From positions 1 to 64,000 of the forward strand of contig CASEME010000018.1 of assembly GCA_949289125.1 (NCBI GenBank): a stretch of DNA of 64,000 nucleotides, read 5' to 3'. Source of the stretch: an uncultured Eubacteriales bacterium. Its GTDB lineage: Bacteria; Bacillota; Clostridia; Christensenellales; CAG-314. A program made the translations under genes and the position numbers. Positions within the stretch are counted from its first letter, which is position 1, and each line of letters begins with the position of its first letter. Of the stretch, positions 17,017 to 26,774 are shown in pieces. Under the pieces are notes generated by a model. It did not search any database. It was given only the letters and a program-made list of their open reading frames with translations, and was not told the origin of the DNA.

Positions 17017-18387
17017 ATGAACGGAAGAAATGTAATTTATATTCATACACATGATTCTGGACGCCAAACAGGTCCGTACGGCTCAAACAACGCAACACCA
17101 AATCTCAACAAATTTGCAAAAAAAGCTACCGTATTTAGACAAGCATATTGTGTAGCTCCCACTTGCTCGCCCTCTCGTGCTTCTATGCTTACAGGTTGCG
17201 CACCACACAACAATGGTATGTTGGGATTAGCACACCGAGGTTTTGTAATTGATAGCTCCAAACACATAGTAAAGTATTTGGACAAGTTTAACTATCAAAC
17301 CGTGCTTTGCGGTGTACAACACGAGCACGGACAATATCTACAACATCAAACTGCGGCACAGTTTTTGGGATATGAAAGCGACATAACTGCTTATGATCCG
17401 CACGGTTCTGCCGAAGATATGATGCAATGGGATATGGACAATGCACGCGCAGTCGCCCAATTTTTGGACAAACGCAAAGACGACAGACCATTGTTTTTGT
17501 CGTTTGGGATGAACTGCACTCACAGAGCTTACCCCACCACGCCGGACAGTGACATTGACGTCAATTTTGTAACTCCACCATATCCTGTACCCGATACAGC
17601 ACAAACACGTCTGGACTATGCCCAATACCTTACTTCACTCAAAAATGCAGACAACTGCATAGGCATTGTTATGGACGCAATTCATCGCAACAGTATTGCC
17701 GAAAATTCGGTAATAATTTTTACTACCGACCACGGTGTGGCTAATCCTTTTGCAAAATGCACACTGTTTGACAGCGGCATAGGTGTTTCGTTGGTAATAC
17801 GTGCCCCCAAATCCAAAACAAACGGACAGGTAGTAGACAACCTCGTATCGCACATAGACGTGTTTCCCACGCTATGTGACCTGCTCGACATTCCCAAACC
17901 GCAATGGTTAGAAGGCAAATCGTTTGCCAAAAGTTTTGAAGATGTCAATGCTGCTACAGATGAGGAGGTTTACGGTTATATCAATTTTCACACTTCATAC
18001 GAACCTGCACGTAGCATAAGAACTAAGCGCTACAAATACATACGCTACTACGACAAAGACTATCTCAATATCAATTTTTCAAACATTGACGACAGTGTTG
18101 CAAAAACATTGTTTATGGATAACGGGCTAAAACAATACAAAAAATATTCAGAAGCGTTGTACGACCTGATGTACGATCAAGGCGAACGCAACAACGTAAT
18201 AAATAATGTTCAATACAAAAAAATTGCTCAAGAGATGAGCGCAAAGTTGGACAAACATATGAAGGACAACAATGATCCGCTATTGCACGGGAAAATACCA
18301 TTTCAAAAACAATGGCGCATCAACAAACCGCAATGTATCATACCCAATAGTCCCAATCTTGAGGACTACGAGGATGCAGACTGCTGA
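17017..18387 (+). CDS. Cys-type sulfatase, SGSH/arylsulfatase-like
   Basis: 456 aa formylglycine-dependent sulfatase. Cys50 in CSPSRASMLTG is the residue oxidised to formylglycine; the metal site includes the atypical THDSG near the N-terminus and TTDHG. No signal peptide, so cytosolic, which suits sulfated oligosaccharides taken up whole. HNNGMLGL and the general layout resemble N-sulfoglucosamine sulfohydrolases, but the substrate is inferred only. SD GAGAGG. The maturase follows 2 nt after the stop. Confidence 0.9.
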   Translation: MNGRNVIYIHTHDSGRQTGPYGSNNATPNLNKFAKKATVFRQAYCVAPTCSPSRASMLTGCAPHNNGMLGLAHRGFVIDSSKHIVKYLDKFNYQTVLCGVQHEHGQYLQHQTAAQFLGYESDITAYDPHGSAEDMMQWDMDNARAVAQFLDKRKDDRPLFLSFGMNCTHRAYPTTPDSDIDVNFVTPPYPVPDTAQTRLDYAQYLTSLKNADNCIGIVMDAIHRNSIAENSVIIFTTDHGVANPFAKCTLFDSGIGVSLVIRAPKSKTNGQVVDNLVSHIDVFPTLCDLLDIPKPQWLEGKSFAKSFEDVNAATDEEVYGYINFHTSYEPARSIRTKRYKYIRYYDKDYLNINFSNIDDSVAKTLFMDNGLKQYKKYSEALYDLMYDQGERNNVINNVQYKKIAQEMSAKLDKHMKDNNDPLLHGKIPFQKQWRINKPQCIIPNSPNLEDYEDADC

Positions 18388-18389
18388 CT

Positions 18390-19466
18390 ATGCCCGATAT
18401 TTCTTTACTTATCAAACCAGCTTCTGGGCAATGCAATATGCACTGCGAGTATTGTTTTTACAAAGACCTTACTAATTTGCAACACCCAACACTCAAAGAC
18501 GTAATGCCCGATAATATTGCACATGCCATCGTAGATAAGGCACTTCAATACGCAGAAGGTGGCAATGTATATTTTGTTTTTCAGGGCGGAGAGCCGTTGC
18601 TGAGAGAAGCGAAGTTTTTTGAACAATTTGTTGACTACGTCAATAGCAAAAACAATGCTCGCGCTGTTGTACACTATTCATTGCAAACAAACGGCACCAT
18701 TATCTCGCCCGAACTCTGCAAGGTGATGAAGGACAACAACTTTTTGATAGGCGTATCGTTAGATGGCAACAGTAATACCAACAATGCGTGCAGACATTAT
18801 CAAAACAATCATTATTTGTCGTGTGCTAACACAATAGACACTCTTACAAAAGCCAACATTGACTACAATGTACTGTGTGTAGTTACAGACATAGTAGCAA
18901 CACATGCTGATGACGTGTATGATAGCTGGATAAACAACAATTTGCGCAAAATACAACTGATACCCTGCCTTGCTCGTAGCAAAGACAGCTCGCACTGTCC
19001 TACGCCATTGCAATCAGCACAATTTTTTGTCAATACTGCAATGCGTTGGACGCAAGAAGTAAGTATGGGCAATTATCGATATATTGATGTTATTGACAAT
19101 GTTGTAATGAGGCTGTGCGGGTACCCATCATCTCAATGCGGTGTTGGTACAGGATGTTGTCCGCAACTGACTATAGAAGCACAAGGCAACGTATATCCAT
19201 GCGACTTTTTTGCAACTAACGAGTGGATATGCGGCAACATCACATCTCACACCATTTCTCAATTACTCAATAGCTCAGCTTACAAAAAGTTTGCTGCACA
19301 AGACAAATTACCCGACATATGTACTCGTTGTGCTCATTTCAATTTTTGCAGAGGGCACTGCAAAAAACAGCGCAATACTATTATCAAGGACGACTGCTGT
19401 GCATACCAATTATTTTTGGACTTCTTTTTGCCTCAAGCTGAGCAAATTGCAAAGTTACTTGTATAG
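18390..19466 (+). CDS. Anaerobic sulfatase-maturating radical SAM enzyme (anSME)
   Basis: 358 aa radical SAM/SPASM protein. Cys15-x3-Cys19-x2-Cys22 binds the SAM cluster; FQGGEPLL and SLQTNGT follow; the C-terminal SPASM cysteines lie in SSQCGVGTGCCPQLTIEA, YPCDFF, CTRCAHFNFCRGHC and CC. It oxidises the sulfatase Cys to formylglycine without oxygen. The 2-nt spacing to the Cys-type sulfatase makes the pairing clear. The start has no strong SD, implying translational coupling. It is followed only by the convergent deoC. Confidence 0.93.
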   Translation: MPDISLLIKPASGQCNMHCEYCFYKDLTNLQHPTLKDVMPDNIAHAIVDKALQYAEGGNVYFVFQGGEPLLREAKFFEQFVDYVNSKNNARAVVHYSLQTNGTIISPELCKVMKDNNFLIGVSLDGNSNTNNACRHYQNNHYLSCANTIDTLTKANIDYNVLCVVTDIVATHADDVYDSWINNNLRKIQLIPCLARSKDSSHCPTPLQSAQFFVNTAMRWTQEVSMGNYRYIDVIDNVVMRLCGYPSSQCGVGTGCCPQLTIEAQGNVYPCDFFATNEWICGNITSHTISQLLNSSAYKKFAAQDKLPDICTRCAHFNFCRGHCKKQRNTIIKDDCCAYQLFLDFFLPQAEQIAKLLV

Positions 19467-19517
19467 TAATTTTTTTGTATAAGTATTGCAAAATAATATA
19501 CTCTCAAATCTATTGAA

Positions 19518-19555
19518 CAAAAAAAGGCTTGTTTGCAACTTAGTGCAACAAGCCT
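19518..19555 (-). terminator. Terminator of deoC, shared with the maturase gene
   Basis: Stem AGGCTTGT/ACAAGCCT (19525-19532, 19548-19555) extended by TGCA pairing, with seven T residues after it on the minus strand; the plus-strand tail is weaker. Confidence 0.7.
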
Positions 19556-19574
19556 ATTTGTATAATATCAACTA

Positions 19575-20231
19575 TTATTTGCAACCTTCTACAATAGCCA
19601 CACCGTTACTTGTACCAATACGTGTTGCGCCTGCTTCTATCATAGCAACTGCATCTTCGTATGTGCGCACACCGCCGCTTGCTTTTACTTGCAAGCCATG
19701 CTCTTTGACAGTATCAGCCATCAGTTTTACAGCCTCTACCGTTGCGCCGCCTTTGCCAAAACCTGTAGATGTTTTTACAAAATTAGCACCTGCATTGACG
19801 CTTGCAACACAAGCTTTTACAATTTGTTTATCGTTGAGATTGCATGTCTCAAGTATCACTTTGACTGTGACGCCTTTTGCTGCTTTTACTACAGCGGCAA
19901 TTTCCTTTTCTACCTTTTTCCACTCGTTGCCAAGTACCCAAGATTGGTTGATTACCATGTCAACTTCACTTGCGCCGTTTTTGATAGCATTTTTGGTTTC
20001 GTACACTTTGGTCTGAGTTGTATTGTCTCCCAATGGGAAACCTATTACTGTACACACTTTTACATCGCTATCCTGCAAGAGGGAAGCACACAGTTTGACG
20101 TATGCGGGGTTGATGCAAACAGATGCAAAACCGTGTTCGCGTGCTTCAGCACAAAGTTGCTGAATATGAGCTTTCTTTGCAGGTTTGAGCAAAGTGTGGT
20201 CAATCATTTTTGCAAGTTGTTTTTTATCCAT
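19575..20231 (-). CDS. deoC: Deoxyribose-phosphate aldolase
   Basis: 218 aa class I aldolase that splits 2-deoxyribose-5-phosphate into glyceraldehyde-3-phosphate and acetaldehyde. MIDHTLLKP at the N-terminus, the Schiff-base lysine in VKTSTGFG and the proton-relay lysine in VKASGGVRT are intact. SD AGGAGG precedes ATG 20231. Single gene with its own promoter (20266-20294) and terminator; no other deoxynucleoside genes nearby. Confidence 0.96.
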   Translation of the reverse strand: MDKKQLAKMIDHTLLKPAKKAHIQQLCAEAREHGFASVCINPAYVKLCASLLQDSDVKVCTVIGFPLGDNTTQTKVYETKNAIKNGASEVDMVINQSWVLGNEWKKVEKEIAAVVKAAKGVTVKVILETCNLNDKQIVKACVASVNAGANFVKTSTGFGKGGATVEAVKLMADTVKEHGLQVKASGGVRTYEDAVAMIEAGATRIGTSNGVAIVEGCK

Positions 20232-20265
20232 TGTATAAGCCTCCTAAGCTTTTTAATACTTTTTT

Positions 20266-20294
20266 AGTATAACACATACTACAAAACAAGTCAA
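20266..20294 (-). promoter_or_regulatory. Sigma-A promoter of deoC
   Basis: TTGACT (20294-20289), 17 nt, TATACT (20271-20266) on the minus strand. Confidence 0.7.
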
Positions 20295-20393
20295 TATCAA
20301 TGCCTAATTGTAAATAACTACACTAAGATGTTCACGTTTGTGTATTTTGCCACCAACTTGCTATCAGCTATCAAATAATAAGCAATTTCAGTT

Positions 20394-20597
20394 TCAGCTA
20401 TCACTGTCGTTATTGAGCGGAACAACAAGCTGAGATTGGTCTTGCGTAAGGTCGTACACTTCCACTTTACCGCCTCTTGTGCTTTTTTTGCGTTTGCGCT
20501 CAAACAGCAACAAACATACTATATATGTCAAACACACAACAATACCCACTGCGCAGCCGATAATTATCGGCAGTACTTCTTGCAAACCTTGCCACAT
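20394..20597 (-). CDS. Small single-span membrane protein, unknown function
   Basis: 67 aa. One hydrophobic segment (about residues 9-31, LPIIIGCAVGIVVCLTYIVC), a basic cytosolic stop (ERKRKKSTRGGK), then an acidic/polar tail. SD GGAGG supports ATG 20597. An overlapping frame at 20318-20503 lacks such a site and is rejected. Divergent from the YhcN-like gene. I see no terminator or known domain. Confidence 0.6.
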   Translation of the reverse strand: MWQGLQEVLPIIIGCAVGIVVCLTYIVCLLLFERKRKKSTRGGKVEVYDLTQDQSQLVVPLNNDSDS

Positions 20598-20717
20598 AAT
20601 ATTACCTCCGTATATTTACACTACCACAAAGCTTGTACAATAAAATGCCGACAAAACGCATAATTGTAGGAAAGTTGCAAAAAATAACACAAGACAACAT
20701 TACAAACGGAGGCTAAT

Positions 20718-21152
20718 ATGAAAAAAATATTGATATTTTTGGCACTTATTATGACAGTAACTTTGCTGTTGCCTGTCAACGCACTTGCGGCAACAAATAC
20801 AGAAAGTGATATAACAAAGATGGTCAAATCGGAAAAAAACGTAAAAGACGCTGTTACTATAGTAAAAGACAACATTGCTGTTGTTGCAATCAAAACAGAC
20901 GTAGTTACCCGCACACAGTATTGGGAACTGAAAGCCAAACTTGCTGATTCTATCAGTGCAAAGTACAAGGACATCACCAACGTATATGTTACTAACAATC
21001 CCAAAATATTTTTCGCTTTGGAAAAATTGTCCGACATGGACAGCACTCAGCGTGAGACAGAACTGAAAAAATTGATGGATAGATTGTCCAAAATACCTAT
21101 GCCTTTGCAGGACGGCAGTGACAAAGTGCCTACTCCTTACAAAATAGGCTAA
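20718..21152 (+). CDS. Secreted YhcN/YlaJ-like protein
   Basis: 144 aa. A signal peptide (residues 1-24, cleavage around NALA-A) precedes a small domain in which KDNIAVVAIKTDVVTRTQYW, ADSISAKYKDITNVYVTNNP and IFFALEKLSD match the alpha-beta layout of the YhcN/YlaJ sporulation-lipoprotein family. There is no lipobox Cys, so it would be released or wall-associated rather than lipidated. SD GGAGG. No clear sigma-A promoter was found upstream, so a sporulation sigma factor is possible but unproven. Confidence 0.65.
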   Translation: MKKILIFLALIMTVTLLLPVNALAATNTESDITKMVKSEKNVKDAVTIVKDNIAVVAIKTDVVTRTQYWELKAKLADSISAKYKDITNVYVTNNPKIFFALEKLSDMDSTQRETELKKLMDRLSKIPMPLQDGSDKVPTPYKIG

Positions 21153-21183
21153 TAGCAACAATATACTTTTCTCCCTAAATATA

Positions 21184-21218
21184 CAAAACAGTCGAATGCA
21201 TTATGCGTTCGGCTGTTT
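21184..21218. terminator. Bidirectional terminator between YhcN-like and oligopeptidase genes
   Basis: 12-bp stem AAAACAGTCGAA/TTCGGCTGTTTT (one G-T pair) with an inner GCAT/ATGC pairing; T-runs are built into both ends of the stem. Confidence 0.7.
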
Positions 21219-21288
21219 TGCGTTAATCAGATAAAAATTTATTTTGTTGCTTGTTGAACTCAAAGCACTGCAATTACTACTGTAACAA

Positions 21289-22971
21289 TTACAACTCAAG
21301 CAGTTTGCGCAACACAGAAGTAATATTGACAAATGTAGATTCTTCAAAAGGACTTTGTAGTCCGCACTTTTGTATTATCTGCAAAAATGTATAATTACCA
21401 CCACAGTTGATAAACTGTCTATAAGTATCCATCGCTTTGGAGTGGTCTTGCATCGACATTGCCAAAAATTGCAATGCAGTTACCTGCGCTAAGCAATAAT
21501 CGATGTAATAAAAAGGCTCTTCATAAATATGACTTTGCTTTTGCCACCATCTGCCCTCGGAAAACGCTGTAACGCCCTCCGTATCTATCCACGGACGGAA
21601 ACGATGCTCCAACTCGAGATACAACTTGTTGCGCTCCTCCGGCGTCATATCGGGGTTGTCATAGCACAGTTGCTGAAAGTAATCGACAATAGTACCGTAC
21701 GGCAAAAACACAATACCCGACGACAAGTGGTACTTGATATAGTCTTGTGTCGCATCTCCAAAGAACAACTGCATCCAAGGGTATGTTAGATATTCCATAC
21801 TTGTAGAGTGCACTTCTGCCGTTTCCATCGAATAAGAAGTAAGCAAAGCAATTTCGTTGTCAAATTCCTTGGACGCTTCGTATGCGTGACCAAACTCGTG
21901 AGTCAATACTTCTATATCGCCAGCCGAACCGTTGAAGTTGCTTAGTATAAAGGGCAACTTATATTTGGATATACCCGTGCAGTAGCCACCGCCCCACTTA
22001 CCCTCACGGCTGATGTAGTCAAACGCTTCGCACTTTACCATACGGTCAAACAGTGCGCCCGTTTCCTTGCTCATCTCGTGATACATTTTGCTACCGTTGG
22101 CAAATATCTGCTCCGCACTGCCTACAGGTTTTGGCTCTTTATCTGTAAAAATATTTTCGTCGTACAGCTTTCTATCCGTTATACCCAACATTTTGTCGGC
22201 ACGCTTGTAGATATCGCAACACAGCGGAACAATGTATTTCAACACGTTTTGGCGGAACTTAGCAACGTCCTCCTTGCCGTAACTATTGCGTTGCATACTA
22301 AGATATCCCAAAGGCGAATAGCTCTCATAGCCCAAATTACGCCCCATAGCAGTGCGCAGTTGCACCATTTTGTCGTATATGCTGTCAAGCGTAGCTTTGT
22401 TAGCTTCTATAGCCTCTCCATACACCTGCATTGCACTGCAACGCACATTTCTGTCAGCATCGGTCAAATATTTTCTCAATGTAGACAACGGCATTGTCTG
22501 CCCGTCAAAGTCAACAGTCAGGTTGGACACAAGACGCGAGTACTCTGTTACTAACTTGTTAACCTGCTTTTTGTGCTCGATGTTAATGGGATCGTTGGCT
22601 TTTATTGCCATTTCGAGGTTGGCAAACAACACTTCGGGAAAATACTTCAGCAGCTCACTGCGAAAAGGTGCATTGACATAGCATTTGTTGGTGTCTGCAA
22701 GTTTTGCCGATATCTCCGGCATCACTTCGTCCCAATACTCCTGCTCTTTGGAATAAAATTCGTCCTTGCTGTTAAGCGAATTGCGAATAAAACACAGTGT
22801 GTAGTTGGTTTCTACATCAGAGATAAACGCTTTGTATTGCTTGTGCACTTCATAAAACTGTTGCGCCGTTGTGCACTGTTCAAACTGTTGTCTAAAGTTA
22901 TTAAGCTGTGCAATCACTTGGTCCTTGTCGGGACGTGTGTATTGCATTTGACTGAGTTTGATATTTTTCAC
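21289..22971 (-). CDS. pepF: M3-family oligoendopeptidase (PepF-like)
   Basis: 560 aa zinc metallopeptidase of family M3B. The active site HEFGHAYEASKE (HExxH plus downstream Glu in SMETAEVHS) is present. The enzyme is cytosolic and cleaves oligopeptides. The start is GTG 22971, preceded by GGAGG; its G overlaps the last base of the upstream hydrolase stop (TAGTG), indicating translational coupling. Third gene of the SDR-hydrolase-pepF operon. Confidence 0.9.
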   Translation of the reverse strand: MKNIKLSQMQYTRPDKDQVIAQLNNFRQQFEQCTTAQQFYEVHKQYKAFISDVETNYTLCFIRNSLNSKDEFYSKEQEYWDEVMPEISAKLADTNKCYVNAPFRSELLKYFPEVLFANLEMAIKANDPINIEHKKQVNKLVTEYSRLVSNLTVDFDGQTMPLSTLRKYLTDADRNVRCSAMQVYGEAIEANKATLDSIYDKMVQLRTAMGRNLGYESYSPLGYLSMQRNSYGKEDVAKFRQNVLKYIVPLCCDIYKRADKMLGITDRKLYDENIFTDKEPKPVGSAEQIFANGSKMYHEMSKETGALFDRMVKCEAFDYISREGKWGGGYCTGISKYKLPFILSNFNGSAGDIEVLTHEFGHAYEASKEFDNEIALLTSYSMETAEVHSTSMEYLTYPWMQLFFGDATQDYIKYHLSSGIVFLPYGTIVDYFQQLCYDNPDMTPEERNKLYLELEHRFRPWIDTEGVTAFSEGRWWQKQSHIYEEPFYYIDYCLAQVTALQFLAMSMQDHSKAMDTYRQFINCGGNYTFLQIIQKCGLQSPFEESTFVNITSVLRKLLEL

Positions 22972-23960
22972 TACTTAACCTCCGTAACTGTTGTAGCTTG
23001 GTCAACATATTTTTGCTCTATGCTGTCCACAAATTGACCTACCACTGTGCGATATTTTTGTTTGTCCTGCATATGACTGCGTGCATGCACTGCGCCTTCA
23101 AACAAGTGCAACTGACTGTCCTTGTTTTTTGTACGGTTGTACAAGTCTATGCTGTGATGCGGATATATCAATCGGTCTGCCGTGCCGTGTATGTAACATA
23201 TAGGGGTATTGACATTGCCCACTACCTTTATTGGGCGCACTGCAGAAAAGTCGTACTCGTACTTGTGTTTGGCAAGGAAAGCCGCCATATCCACAAGCGG
23301 AAAAGATGGGAAATGCGCTTTTTCATGTGCATTTTCTCTAAACAACTTCCAAGTATCCATAAAGGGGCAATCGGCTATTACCAACGCTACATCCTGCTCA
23401 CGCAATGACAACACATTGAGTACCGTTGCGCCCGCCATAGATTCACCGTGCAATGCGATAAAACAATCATTACCGTACAGCTCTTTGGCTTTGTCTATTA
23501 CCATAGCAAGGTCTTTGGTTTCGTTTTGTCCCAAAGTACAATAGTCGCCTTCGGAGTGACCGAAGTAACGATTGTCGTATATGATGACATTGTAGCCCTT
23601 ATCGTAAAATATATCTGCGTATTTTACCGACTGCATAAGATTGCTTACATGTCCGTGACACACTATTGCCACTTTGTTTTTGTCCTCTATCAATTTGGCA
23701 TTGGGATTGGGTATATTGATACAGTATAGCTTAAGTCCGTCAAAAGTAGTAAGCTCAAAAGGCTGTTTGTCCCATTCGTTGTCAAAGCGATTGAAGTCCC
23801 ATTTGTCCTGCTCTTCCATAAGCTGACGTGATATTTCCCACGTTCTGCCTTTAGCTCTACACACCATATCCAAAAACTTGGGGGCTGCTATTGCGCATAC
23901 AATGAGATACACTCCCAACAATACTGATACTACAATAATAGCTATTACGTACCATTCCAT
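22971..23960 (-). CDS. Alpha/beta hydrolase with N-terminal membrane anchor
   Basis: 329 aa. One membrane segment (residues 4-27) anchors a hydrolase domain with oxyanion CHGHVSN, the nucleophile in LHGESMAGA, acid in HGTADRLIYP and His in AVHARSH, in the order of the YqkD/FrsA-like esterases. Active site predicted on one membrane face, orientation uncertain. It starts 3 nt after the SDR stop with GGAGAG, and its stop overlaps the pepF start. The substrate is unknown. Confidence 0.82.
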   Translation of the reverse strand: MEWYVIAIIVVSVLLGVYLIVCAIAAPKFLDMVCRAKGRTWEISRQLMEEQDKWDFNRFDNEWDKQPFELTTFDGLKLYCINIPNPNAKLIEDKNKVAIVCHGHVSNLMQSVKYADIFYDKGYNVIIYDNRYFGHSEGDYCTLGQNETKDLAMVIDKAKELYGNDCFIALHGESMAGATVLNVLSLREQDVALVIADCPFMDTWKLFRENAHEKAHFPSFPLVDMAAFLAKHKYEYDFSAVRPIKVVGNVNTPICYIHGTADRLIYPHHSIDLYNRTKNKDSQLHLFEGAVHARSHMQDKQKYRTVVGQFVDSIEQKYVDQATTVTEVK

Positions 23961-23963
23961 AAT

Positions 23964-24695
23964 TTACTCTCCTTTACCCAAAATAGCACACTGTTGTGCA
24001 CTGATTACTAAGCCGCTTTGGTTGCTTTGCACCGTATCAAACACTACTTTGGCAACTTGCTCTGCAGTAAGCACTTGTGTGTTGTATGTGTTGCAAAATT
24101 CATCTTTGTCGTCTTGGCTAAGTTCTTGCGCCATATCGGTAAGCACAATAGGCGGACACACACAGTTGACGCGTATGCCCATATATTGCCACTCTTTTGC
24201 AAGCGACAAGCTAAGCCCTTTGACTGCGTGCTTACTCATAGCGTACACACTTTCGCAACTTGCACCTTCCACGCCCCATATAGAGGACATATTGATAACG
24301 CAAGCGTCCTCTGCCTTTTGCAACAATGGCAACATATATTTGCAAGTCAAAAATGTGCCTTTGCAGTTGACGTTCATAACACGGCTGTACTGCCGTACCG
24401 ATGTGTCGGACAATGTAGCTTTCAAAGATACGCCTGCATTGTTGATAAGCACATTGAGCTTTTTGAAGTACCTGCCTATATACTGCGCCATATCTTGTAC
24501 GGCACTTGGCATAGACACGTCCGCCTTGTACAGATGAACATCACAGCCTTGACTTAACAACAACTGTTGCAACTGTTTTGCTATGTCTTCACTGCGGTTG
24601 TAATTGAGTATTACCGTGTACCCATTGTGGGCAAACAATTTCACGGTGGCAGCTCCTATACCTCTCGAACCGCCTGTTATCAACACTGTTTTCAT
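23964..24695 (-). CDS. Short-chain dehydrogenase/reductase
   Basis: 243 aa classical SDR resembling FabG. TGGSRGIGAA binds NAD(P)H; NNAG, catalytic Ser in INMSSIWG, and YAMSK (Tyr-x3-Lys) are intact. The start is ATG 24695: upstream residues in the longer frame are not family-like. There is no SD, and a -10 box ends only 7 nt before the ATG, so the mRNA appears leaderless. It heads an operon with a hydrolase and PepF. FabG itself is possible, but no fab genes are near. Confidence 0.88.
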   Translation of the reverse strand: MKTVLITGGSRGIGAATVKLFAHNGYTVILNYNRSEDIAKQLQQLLLSQGCDVHLYKADVSMPSAVQDMAQYIGRYFKKLNVLINNAGVSLKATLSDTSVRQYSRVMNVNCKGTFLTCKYMLPLLQKAEDACVINMSSIWGVEGASCESVYAMSKHAVKGLSLSLAKEWQYMGIRVNCVCPPIVLTDMAQELSQDDKDEFCNTYNTQVLTAEQVAKVVFDTVQSNQSGLVISAQQCAILGKGE

Positions 24696-24702
24696 ATCAA
24701 CT

Positions 24703-24730
24703 ATTGTAGCATACTTTTGCCTATTTGCAA
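24703..24730 (-). promoter_or_regulatory. Promoter giving a leaderless SDR transcript
   Basis: TTGCAA (24730-24725), 16 nt, TGC-TACAAT with the -10 at 24708-24703. The ATG begins 7 nt after the -10, where transcription itself should begin. Confidence 0.6.
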
Positions 24731-24800
24731 ATAGCAAACGCATTTTATTTGTGCCAAAGGTGTACAAAATTTATTGTTGATAAAGTGCACACAACAAACA

Positions 24801-26723
24801 TTATTGTTGCAAACCTTCCCACTCCTCATACAACGTATCGCTCTCCTGCTTCAGCTCCTCAAGTTGCTTGCACAAACTATTTACAAGTACATAGTTGTTT
24901 ACAACGTCCTTTTGGGTAAGTTGCTCGTTGATAGCCTGCTCTTGTGCCTCAATCTCCACAATGCGTTTTTCTATCTGTTTGATGCGGTTGGCAATATTGA
25001 CACTTTGCGCACGCTGTTTTGCCGAACGGTAACTGCTGTTGCAGCTTTTGTTTTTATCCGCACTGCTGTTGTTTTTGCCTTGCCCTGCAGTACCATTTGT
25101 ACTGTCGTTGGTAGCTGTTTGCATCATACTTTTTTTTGTTGTCACAAAGTTGTCGTAGTTACCGTTGTATACAGTTATTGTGCCGTTTTCCAATTCTGCA
25201 ACTGCCGTTGCAATACTGTTGACAAAATATCTGTCGTGTGACACAAACAATATTGTGCCATCGTACTTTTGCAACGCACTTTCCAACGCGCCTCGTGACA
25301 TTAAGTCAAGGTGGTTGGTAGGTTCGTCCAATATGAGGAAATTATTATCCAACGCGGTCAGTATGCACAGTCCCAATCGTGCACGCTCACCGCCCGACAA
25401 AACTCCCACCTGTTTGAAAGCGTCCTCTCCTACAAAACCTACCGTTGCAAGACGTGAACGCACCTCTGTCTGCGACAAACGCAAATTGTGTTGCCACAAC
25501 TCGTCCATAACATTGAGCTCGCTGAGCAAATTGTTGTTTTCCTGATCGTAGTAGCCTGTACGCACGTTTTTGCCGTACACTATTGCTCCCATCTCCTGCG
25601 GCAACGGATTGAGAATATGTTTGAGCAAAGTAGATTTTCCTGTGCCGTTGAGCCCCATCAACGCTATTTTGTTGCCACGATTAACTTCGAGGTTGCACTT
25701 ATCTAACACAGTGCGCTCGCCGTATTTTACGCTCAAATTGCTAACTTCAAGCACTTTTTCTGATGGCGCAGATGAGTATTGAAACACAAAACGTGGGGGA
25801 ATTGCGTACTGTTGAGGCTTGTCCACCAACTGCATACGTTCAAGTTGTTTTTCTCGTGACTTTGCCATATTGGCTGTAGACGCCCTTACCTTGTTGCGTG
25901 CAATATAGTCGGTAAGTTTGTCTATCTGCTTTTGCTGTTGTTCGTACAGTTTTGTTTGCCTTTCTATATACTGTTGGCGCAAAAGCGTATATTGCGTATA
26001 ATTGCCGTTGTATGGGTACAATGTACCATTTTCCATACTCCATATTTTGTTGCAAAGTTTGTCCAAAAAATATCTGTCGTGAGATACAATCAGCAATGCC
26101 GAACGCGTGCCCGCAAGATAGCTTTCCAACCAATCGAGCGTTTTGTAGTCCAAGTGATTGGTAGGCTCGTCCAAAATCAGCAAGTTGGGCTGTTCGAGCA
26201 ACAACTTGCACAGTGCTACTTTTGTTTTTTCACCGCCCGACAGCGTATTGACGCAACTATCGTGAAAGACACGCAAGCCCATACCGTTGATTACTGTATT
26301 AACCTTTATCTCTACATTGTAAGCGTCTGTACGGTTAATCTCTGCCATCAATCTGTCATAACGTTGTGACAGACGTTGATAATCGTCTTGCTTGGCATTG
26401 CTCATTTGTTGCGCAACACTGTTGAGCTCGTGCAACAACTTTTTGTGATAGTCAAACACTCTCAACAACTCTTCAAACACTGTAGCGTTACTTTCAAATT
26501 GGTGATTTTGCCTCAAATATCCTATACTTGTTGCACTACCTTTATTTATTGAGCCTTCAAACAACGTCAGTTCTCCCACAATGCAGTTGAGCAAAGTGGA
26601 TTTGCCTGCGCCGTTGACGCCCACTATTCCTATGCGGTCACCTTCGTTTATCTCTGCGCTGACATTGCTAAATACCGTTGTTGCGCCGTATCTGAAGTGT
26701 GCACCGTTGATATTGAGTACCAT
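24801..26723 (-). CDS. ABC-F family ATPase with C-terminal coiled coil
   Basis: 640 aa, two ABC domains with no membrane segments. Walker A motifs GVNGAGKST and GLNGTGKST, signatures LSGGEKTK and LSGGERAR, and DEPTNHLD twice. The linker between them is a basic helical arm, and a C-terminal coiled coil (about residues 575-640) is present, as in YdiF/Uup-type proteins. ABC-F factors act on ribosomes; whether this one protects against antibiotics cannot be told. ATG 26723 has GGAGAAAG upstream. Confidence 0.9.
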   Translation of the reverse strand: MVLNINGAHFRYGATTVFSNVSAEINEGDRIGIVGVNGAGKSTLLNCIVGELTLFEGSINKGSATSIGYLRQNHQFESNATVFEELLRVFDYHKKLLHELNSVAQQMSNAKQDDYQRLSQRYDRLMAEINRTDAYNVEIKVNTVINGMGLRVFHDSCVNTLSGGEKTKVALCKLLLEQPNLLILDEPTNHLDYKTLDWLESYLAGTRSALLIVSHDRYFLDKLCNKIWSMENGTLYPYNGNYTQYTLLRQQYIERQTKLYEQQQKQIDKLTDYIARNKVRASTANMAKSREKQLERMQLVDKPQQYAIPPRFVFQYSSAPSEKVLEVSNLSVKYGERTVLDKCNLEVNRGNKIALMGLNGTGKSTLLKHILNPLPQEMGAIVYGKNVRTGYYDQENNNLLSELNVMDELWQHNLRLSQTEVRSRLATVGFVGEDAFKQVGVLSGGERARLGLCILTALDNNFLILDEPTNHLDLMSRGALESALQKYDGTILFVSHDRYFVNSIATAVAELENGTITVYNGNYDNFVTTKKSMMQTATNDSTNGTAGQGKNNSSADKNKSCNSSYRSAKQRAQSVNIANRIKQIEKRIVEIEAQEQAINEQLTQKDVVNNYVLVNSLCKQLEELKQESDTLYEEWEGLQQ

Positions 26724-26774
26724 AATAACTTTCTCCAACAAAAGCCATTAGACTAATTAAAAAAGTCAATAGCA

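Noticed and set aside
20318-20503. 61-aa minus frame overlapping the small membrane protein
   Set aside because: No SD and no fold; the overlapping 67-aa frame at 20394-20597 has GGAGG and a clear membrane segment.
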